In this document: positions 58,501 to 64,000 of the stretch, piece after piece
Layout of the letters: every line of letters begins with the position of its first letter
Numbering within the stretch: the first letter of the stretch is position 1
Assembly: GCA_020226215.1 (NCBI GenBank)
Contig: CM035227.1
Span: 102,903,732-102,967,731, forward strand
Direction: 5' to 3'
Source: Sindora glabra
Lineage: Eukaryota > Streptophyta > Magnoliopsida > Fabales > Fabaceae
Length of the DNA: 64,000 nucleotides
The notes under the pieces: generated by a model
What the model was told of the DNA's origin: nothing
What the model saw: the letters and a program-made list of their open reading frames with translations, nothing else
The model's database searches: none
Made by a program: the position numbers and the translations under genes

Positions 58501-60730
58501 TCTCTCTGTTTTTAGCATGGACTATAGGCTGATGCCATAATAATTAACACTTTGCTTCGTGCAATGCAAAGTAAGGAGCAAAAAATTATAAATATTAAAT
58601 TTTTTGCTTACCTGATTAAAAAAATGCGAGAAGAAAAAAAATATAATTATATAATTTATAATTATATTTTTACGTGATTAAAATGATGATTACCAAGAAG
58701 AATAGGTGTCTCTCGGATAGGCTTGGGAAAAGGATAAGACTCCCCTTCTCTGGGACGAATGATCAAAGCTCCATAAACAGTGGCTCTTAGCCAAGAGCTG
58801 TGAGCATGCCACCAAAGCGTGCCTTCTTGTCCTTGAATTGTGAAGCGGTAGGTGTAGCTTTCTCCTGGCCGAATGGGACACTGAGTCACAAATTCTGGTC
58901 CATCTGCCCATCCGGTTCTCATTTGACGAATACCATGCCTAAACCACATATATACAACAAAGCCAATAAGTAATTAAAACCAACATAAGTGTTTGTCATT
59001 CTTAGTAGTACAATAATATACGATATTGTGTTAAAAACTTTATATTCGAACCTAAAATATGATACGATTTTCAATGTTTTATGTTCATATCTAAAACATT
59101 ATATACACATGTTGAGTAATATAAATATATACTACAATGACATTGAATGTTATATTGAAATTTTTTATATTTTAATGTCTTGCATTCAAATTAAAGTCAT
59201 TATATATATTAATTAATTAAGTGGTATATTACTTCTCCTTAGAAAAACGAAACTCAACATGCATGTACCTTGCAATGCTATTATGACTCTTAGAAGATGA
59301 TCATTAACAAATGACTTAGATGGTAAGAATTTAGATCTGATTCTCTTGTTGATGTCAATAAAAAGTGCTTCTGGGATTGATGCCAAAGTTAGGTTAAAAG
59401 GATAATTTTGTACAAAGACAGGAATTCTGAGAAGTTGAATGATTGAAATAAGAAATGAGTCAAATGAATAAAAAAAAATCCTATATATGAAAAATATCCA
59501 AGTAATTTAATAATAAAAATATTCAAATTTAAAAATTGTTAGCGTGAATTTTTTTTAATAATAAAAGGAGATCAATCAATGTCTATTGAAAAACGGGAGA
59601 AGAGAAAATAAAATTTACAAAAATTGAATTTCAACGTTAGAGTATATATCTGGTCTACTGATTAAGATTAATATTACTTGGACTACTTTATATATGATAC
59701 TAGTGAGAAAATGATGAGTGCCTTTAACTTTGTGTATTATAGTGTATAATATACTTGATAGAATTTTACCATGCAAAACTAAAAGATTGATTTGAATTAA
59801 ATTGCCAAATAACACAAAAAGAAAAAATTGAATGATTATGATATTCTTTCTCCGAGTAATGCTATTTCGCTTTTCTAAACACTTTCTCTGTTTATGCCCT
59901 TTTTAAATTTTGTGGGCCCAGAATTTTAAATTCGTATAATATTATTTTCACTTTTCTAAAACTTATTCTTTGTTTCTCCTACGCGTTTTGGGGTTCAAAA
60001 TTTTGAACCTGGTAAATATGTAAGGGAGAATGAGAGAGTAAATTTAAGTTTAGTTTTTTTTCAAGGAAAATATTTTATATAAAAACATAGTTATAAAATA
60101 TAAAAATTGTATAAAATTATTTAAATTTTAAATATTAAATATAAAGAATTTAATTAAAAAATTATTTTCATCTGTTATTATGTCTTTAAATATTATATTT
60201 TTTTAATCATTAGTTATGAAAGCATATGATACTCTTTTATTTTATAAATAAAAAATAAAATTTTCTTGCAAAATACATCTTTCAAAATATAGACGACGTG
60301 TGGGGTAAGGTTTTAGATATATTGTTCCTCTTACCAGTGAATGGTGACATTGTATTGAGCCTTGTTAGTGACTTTGACAACCAGGGTGTCACCGTTATTC
60401 ACTTCCAAGGTTGGGCCCGGGAACTGCCCATTGACTGTGATGGCGTTGTGGATATTGCACAGCCTCTTCACCGGCGTCGCTTGAACCTATTGCCATCACA
60501 AACCTTAACCAAGTTATCATCTATCTAATAGAAAACAACAAGGAGAAAATGACCCAAAACAATTAAAGGACAAACAAAGAAAGCAAACATTGTCTGAGAA
60601 AGAAACGTACGACAAACTCGTGCTCTTGAACTTTAGCATTTGCAGATGAAGCAGCAGCTAAGAGACCCAAAATTGCCATGAAGATAAATGCAAAGCATTT
60701 TGCATTGGAAAATGAGTTCTTGAAAGGCAT
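55556..60730 (-). CDS. LAC5/LAC12-like: laccase (multicopper oxidase, LAC5/LAC12-like), six exons
   Basis: Minus-strand exons 60611-60730, 60335-60486, 58694-58938, 58201-58329, 56173-57129 and 55556-55686, all with GT/AG borders, join into one open 577-aa protein, the usual laccase length and six-exon plan. Residues 1-32 are a secretion signal ending ANA. The four copper motifs are complete: HWHG (90-93), WWHAH (133-137), HPIHLHG (478-484) and HCHLDVH (540-546). It ends DLPLC. It would oxidise phenolics such as monolignols with O2 in the cell wall. Several N-glycosylation sequons (for example NVT, NVS, NTT) fit secretion. Phrases such as EFVVQATPVKRLC and GIRQMRTGWADGPEFVTQCP place it nearest the LAC5/LAC12 group by memory. 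A miR397-like site lies in exon 5. Introns are 124, 1396, 364, 1071 and 486 bp. No defects are seen. Confidence 0.95.
57060..57080 (-). promoter_or_regulatory. miR397-like target site in laccase exon 5
   Basis: The plus strand here reads TGATTGAGTGCAGAGTTGAT plus one T. That matches the known plant miR397 sequence (recalled) at 18 of 21 positions, with mismatches at positions 2, 14 and 21, so the transcript is nearly complementary to miR397. The site encodes INSALNQ, the segment where miR397 targets other laccases. Confidence 0.65.
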
Positions 60731-60809
60731 CCTTCTTTTTGTGAAGCAATGAAACTTTGTAAAAATGATGGGTTGAGGTTGTAATGCAAAAAAAGGGCAA
60801 TGCGGGTGG

Positions 60810-60816
60810 TTTTATA
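60810..60816 (-). promoter_or_regulatory. TATA box of laccase
   Basis: TATAAAA on the minus strand, about 80 bp upstream of the start codon, predicting a leader of about 50 bp. Confidence 0.65.
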
Positions 60817-60859
60817 GCAGGAGATTAGTAGAGAGAGAAAGTCTTTTGAGGTTGGCAAA

Positions 60860-61520
60860 TTAGGTTATTTTGATACGTAGATGTCAGAATACAAAGAAAA
60901 CTTAGCTCAACCTTTTTTGAGTTGTTGCACCCACTAGTTAATTAATCTCATCAATGTTGCTTCATTTGCAAGTCTTCATTTGGAAGTTGAATCTTTGCAA
61001 AGCATCATTAATAATTACGTTGAAAATTTGTAAAGCTAATAACATGGGTTTTACTCCTTTTTTTTTCCCTCCTTTTTTGTATTGGCTTTATTATATTTTT
61101 CTTAAATTTAGTTCTACAAAAAGGTGTAACGATCCACAAAGAATAAAACAATAGCAAAGCCTCTGTGCCTGAAGCCAAGTTAACATACACAAATTCATTT
61201 GACCTAGAAATTAACTAAAGATAATGAAAAGCTTTCACATCGATCTATTCTTCCATGCATCATACAATTTTCATGAAGCCAAGTTTATACGTTCGAATTT
61301 TAAATTTAAAACGAATCATTTCCATCTTAATTTCTCTTTTCACTGAGATGATCAATTATTGTTAATGGAAGGATGTCTAATAAAGAATGGAGCAGGACAC
61401 GACCCCTTTGATTAAAACAATTAAAATCAATTTAACTTATATTATGTCATGCTTGCATGAAATTTGGCATAAATAAGCAATTAGCCAATAATATTTAAGT
61501 ATATTTGTACGTGTCAATGT
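60860..61520. other. laccase upstream region
   Basis: No other gene is seen. A GGTTGG/CCAACC MYB-like core lies near 60850, but no exact AC element was found. Confidence 0.35.
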
Positions 61521-61774
61521 ATTTGGTTTTTGTAAGATTAAATTTTTGTTAATTGTATTTATGAAAAAAATTTATATCAATTTAATTTTTATAAAATTAA
61601 AAATTCTTAAATTTTAATCCTTTTATAAAATAATTCAGTATTTTTTTTCTTATGTGTAAAAGGACTAAAATTTAAATATTTTCAATCTTATAACAGTTTA
61701 ATTAATATCAACTTTAAATCAGAGATAAAATTGATAAAAATTTAATTTTATAAGGATTAAAATAGGTTTTTAAA
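61521..61774. mobile_element. foldback MITE related to 29711
   Basis: The left end TTTGTAAGATTAAATTTTTG pairs with the right end, whose reverse complement reads TCCTTATAAAATTAAATTTT. An AAAGGACTAAAATTT phrase in the middle is shared with the 29711 copy. Non-coding. Confidence 0.5.
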
Positions 61775-64000
61775 TCTATAATAAATGATTTCATATAATA
61801 TATTTTATATGTAGCTGAGAATTCTTGGTTTGTGGTGAATAAGAAAGTCTCATTTTTTTAAAATTTTTAGTAATAAAGGATTTATTGTTTTAACAGCATC
61901 TATGTCCATTTAGTATGGGAATTGGCTTATATCTTGCAAATTAACCGTATAACCTGCAGAAAACTCTATTATTTAGTGCAAGTAACCTTGCAGGCGGCAA
62001 AAACATATTTACTTTCTTCATCCTAGAATTTCTTGTAAATTGGGGCATAGACTATAAAATATGTTAAGAGAGAAAAAATGTGTCTCTTTTATTTATTTTA
62101 TTGATAATTTTTTGAATAGCTTCAGGTGCATAGAAGTTTAAGTATTTTATTATTTTAAAGTAGAGGAATTAAATAAAAGCATAAATTTTAATATAAAATA
62201 TACGATTTAATGGCAGACATACTCAAGCTCTTAACATTTATAGAACTAGTTACTTTTTTTTTTTTAATCAATATTAGACCAATTTGACTTTTCCATCGTT
62301 TTGGGTGGTTGTGGAAAATAAAGTGCTTCAACTAATTGATTAGCTCACTTTACAAAGAATTACTATGATTAAACACACAAGGCTACTTTCTGCATTTCCA
62401 CTTGTTTTATAATAATAACTATCTTTACGATTTAATAACATCTTGCCATTAGTTCAATAAAAAAAACATATTGATATCAGATGAATTTTAATAATATAAA
62501 TCGAATAAAGATTCGAATATTAAAAATAATGCTTATTAAAAGAAAAAAATCGTTAACATTTTAATCATTAAAATAATTTTTAATTTAATGTTTCTTCAAA
62601 ATAAAATAACTACTTAGTATTGACCTGCAATTAATCTTAGGTTTCATCTATTTCGTTAAAATTTTCTTTTGAAATATAATTATAAAATAAAAAATTACTC
62701 AATATAAAATATTAAAAAATTATTTTTTTCTGTTATTATATTTTTAAATATATATTTTAAAATTATAAATATAAATAATATATTATTTTTATTTATATAA
62801 ATATAAATAATATTTTTTTATAAAAATATTTTTTTACAAAACAACCGAAGGTTAAAAGGCTGCTTCCATGAAGGAATACATACCTTGCAACTTATATCAA
62901 GCTTTGGCTCACACGCTAGGCTATTTGTTTTTCCTAACCTCCGGACCCTATTTTTCTCTCTGACTTTTAAAAGTTAATAGCTGAAAAACAAAAAGACACA
63001 CACAAAAAAAAAAGAAAAAAAAAATAGAGAAGAGGAGAGCTTAGGCTAGCTAATAGTTTTGAATGATTAAAGTCTAATTTGAAAGGAACAAACTTGAAAT
63101 GTGAAAAGTGGACTACCATTAATATTTGGTACCAAGCAAGTAGCAATTAAAATAACAGTATACCATATGAAGCGATTTGATTTGGTCTAACAAGAATTTA
63201 GTTAGAGATACTCATGAAAGATGAAACTTAAGAGATTAAGTTAGGTGGTCCGTGCACCCAACATTTTACGCATGGATCATTAATATCCAGATAGAAATGT
63301 ATCAAGTTGATCCAAATTAAATTTCAAATATAATTTATTGAGCTATTAATTAAATATAGAATAGTGAAAAAATTTATAAAATTTAATTAATAAATATAAA
63401 AAATTTAGTACTTAATTTTAAATCTAATTTTTAATACATATAGTAATTTTGTGCATGTATATGACATGCTCAAAGATACATATGCGATCCCTTATAATTT
63501 TAAATCGTTCTACCTACAGGATTATAATATTGTGAATAATATTATTGTTATATTAGGTTTTGTAAGTATGATTTTTTACAATTGTGTTTTATAAAAATGG
63601 TCATAATTTTTTATATTTATTTATAATTTTATTAATAACAACATAATTAACAATCTTGAGTACTAAAATTACAAATTCACGACTACAAAACAATGTATAA
63701 TTTAACAATAATATTATATACATTAACAATGTTATATACATAGTAAAATTTGAAATTGAATTTTGAATATTAATTAATATATTATAGTGAGATAAATTTA
63801 TAAAATTTAATTTAATAGATAAAATATTTAAAGGTTAATTTCGAATATTTTTAGTGGATATGATGAATTTTAGTCAATTTTCAGGTTAACCAGATTCCCA
63901 CTTGTTATAACTAAATTGTCGGCTAATGTTTTTTCTTCCAATCATGTTTGACTACATATAACAATATTATAAAGAATTATCAATATATTTGTTTTTCTAT
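61775..64000. other. AT-rich spacer
   Basis: No supported gene, RNA or element border. A slightly GC-richer patch at 62860-62970 is not recognised. Confidence 0.4.

Noticed and set aside
1..64000. CRISPR arrays, operons, phage or organelle gene clusters
   Set aside because: Repeats here are tandem duplications, LTRs and microsatellites; intron-bearing plant genes dominate and no prokaryotic gene order is present.

Overview
This is plant nuclear DNA, almost certainly from a eudicot. It is very AT-rich, its genes contain introns with GT/AG borders, and most of it is decayed retrotransposon and DNA-transposon sequence. I see no bacterial, viral or organellar gene sets, no rRNA, no canonical tRNA gene and no CRISPR array. 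Three genes look intact: a DREB2-type AP2/ERF transcription factor (minus strand, CDS 2158-3447), a CHX-family cation/H+ antiporter (plus strand, three exons, 16596-20276) and a laccase of the LAC5/LAC12 type (minus strand, six exons, 55556-60730).

Layout. 1-1095 is the decayed 3' part of a LINE. 2158-4503 is the DREB2 gene with a 5'UTR intron and a stress-type promoter (TATA box, two ACGT elements, a perfect three-unit heat shock element). 4.8-12.8 kb is AT-rich spacer with a 179-bp tandem duplication, two inverted-repeat MITEs, a (TA)28 tract, an unexplained cluster of ACGT boxes at 7.6 kb and a GC-richer island at 9.8-10.1 kb. 12810-14964 is a truncated Copia element on the minus strand with both LTRs, a tRNA-Met primer binding site and target-site duplications. 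16.6-20.3 kb is the intact CHX gene. 20.3-31 kb is repeat-rich spacer (LTR remnant, tandem duplications, MITEs, a SINE-like insert with target-site duplications).

31.1-41.0 kb is a second CHX copy, now a pseudogene, broken by mutations and by two copies of one non-autonomous LTR retroelement. One copy lies in intron 1 and carries a nested 1680-bp solo LTR. The other lies in exon 3 with an ATGTC duplication. 41-50 kb is CACTA (En/Spm) debris with a recognisable TNP2 transposase pseudogene (44.3-47.0 kb) and a long foldback. 50416-53875 is another minus-strand LTR element with two 450-bp LTRs and no recognisable genes. 53.9-55.5 kb is spacer with a 245-bp tandem duplication. 55.5-60.8 kb is the laccase gene, which carries a miR397-like target site. 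The rest to 64 kb is AT-rich spacer with one foldback.

The three intact genes do not form a pathway. DREB2 would act in drought and heat transcription, CHX in endomembrane or plasma-membrane K+/pH control, and laccase in apoplastic phenolic oxidation such as lignin polymerisation. What stands out most is the asymmetric fate of the two CHX copies, the nested insertions with exact junctions, and several non-coding elements (orphan ACGT cluster, paired foldbacks, SINE-like insert). I found nothing that I can call a wholly new biological system.
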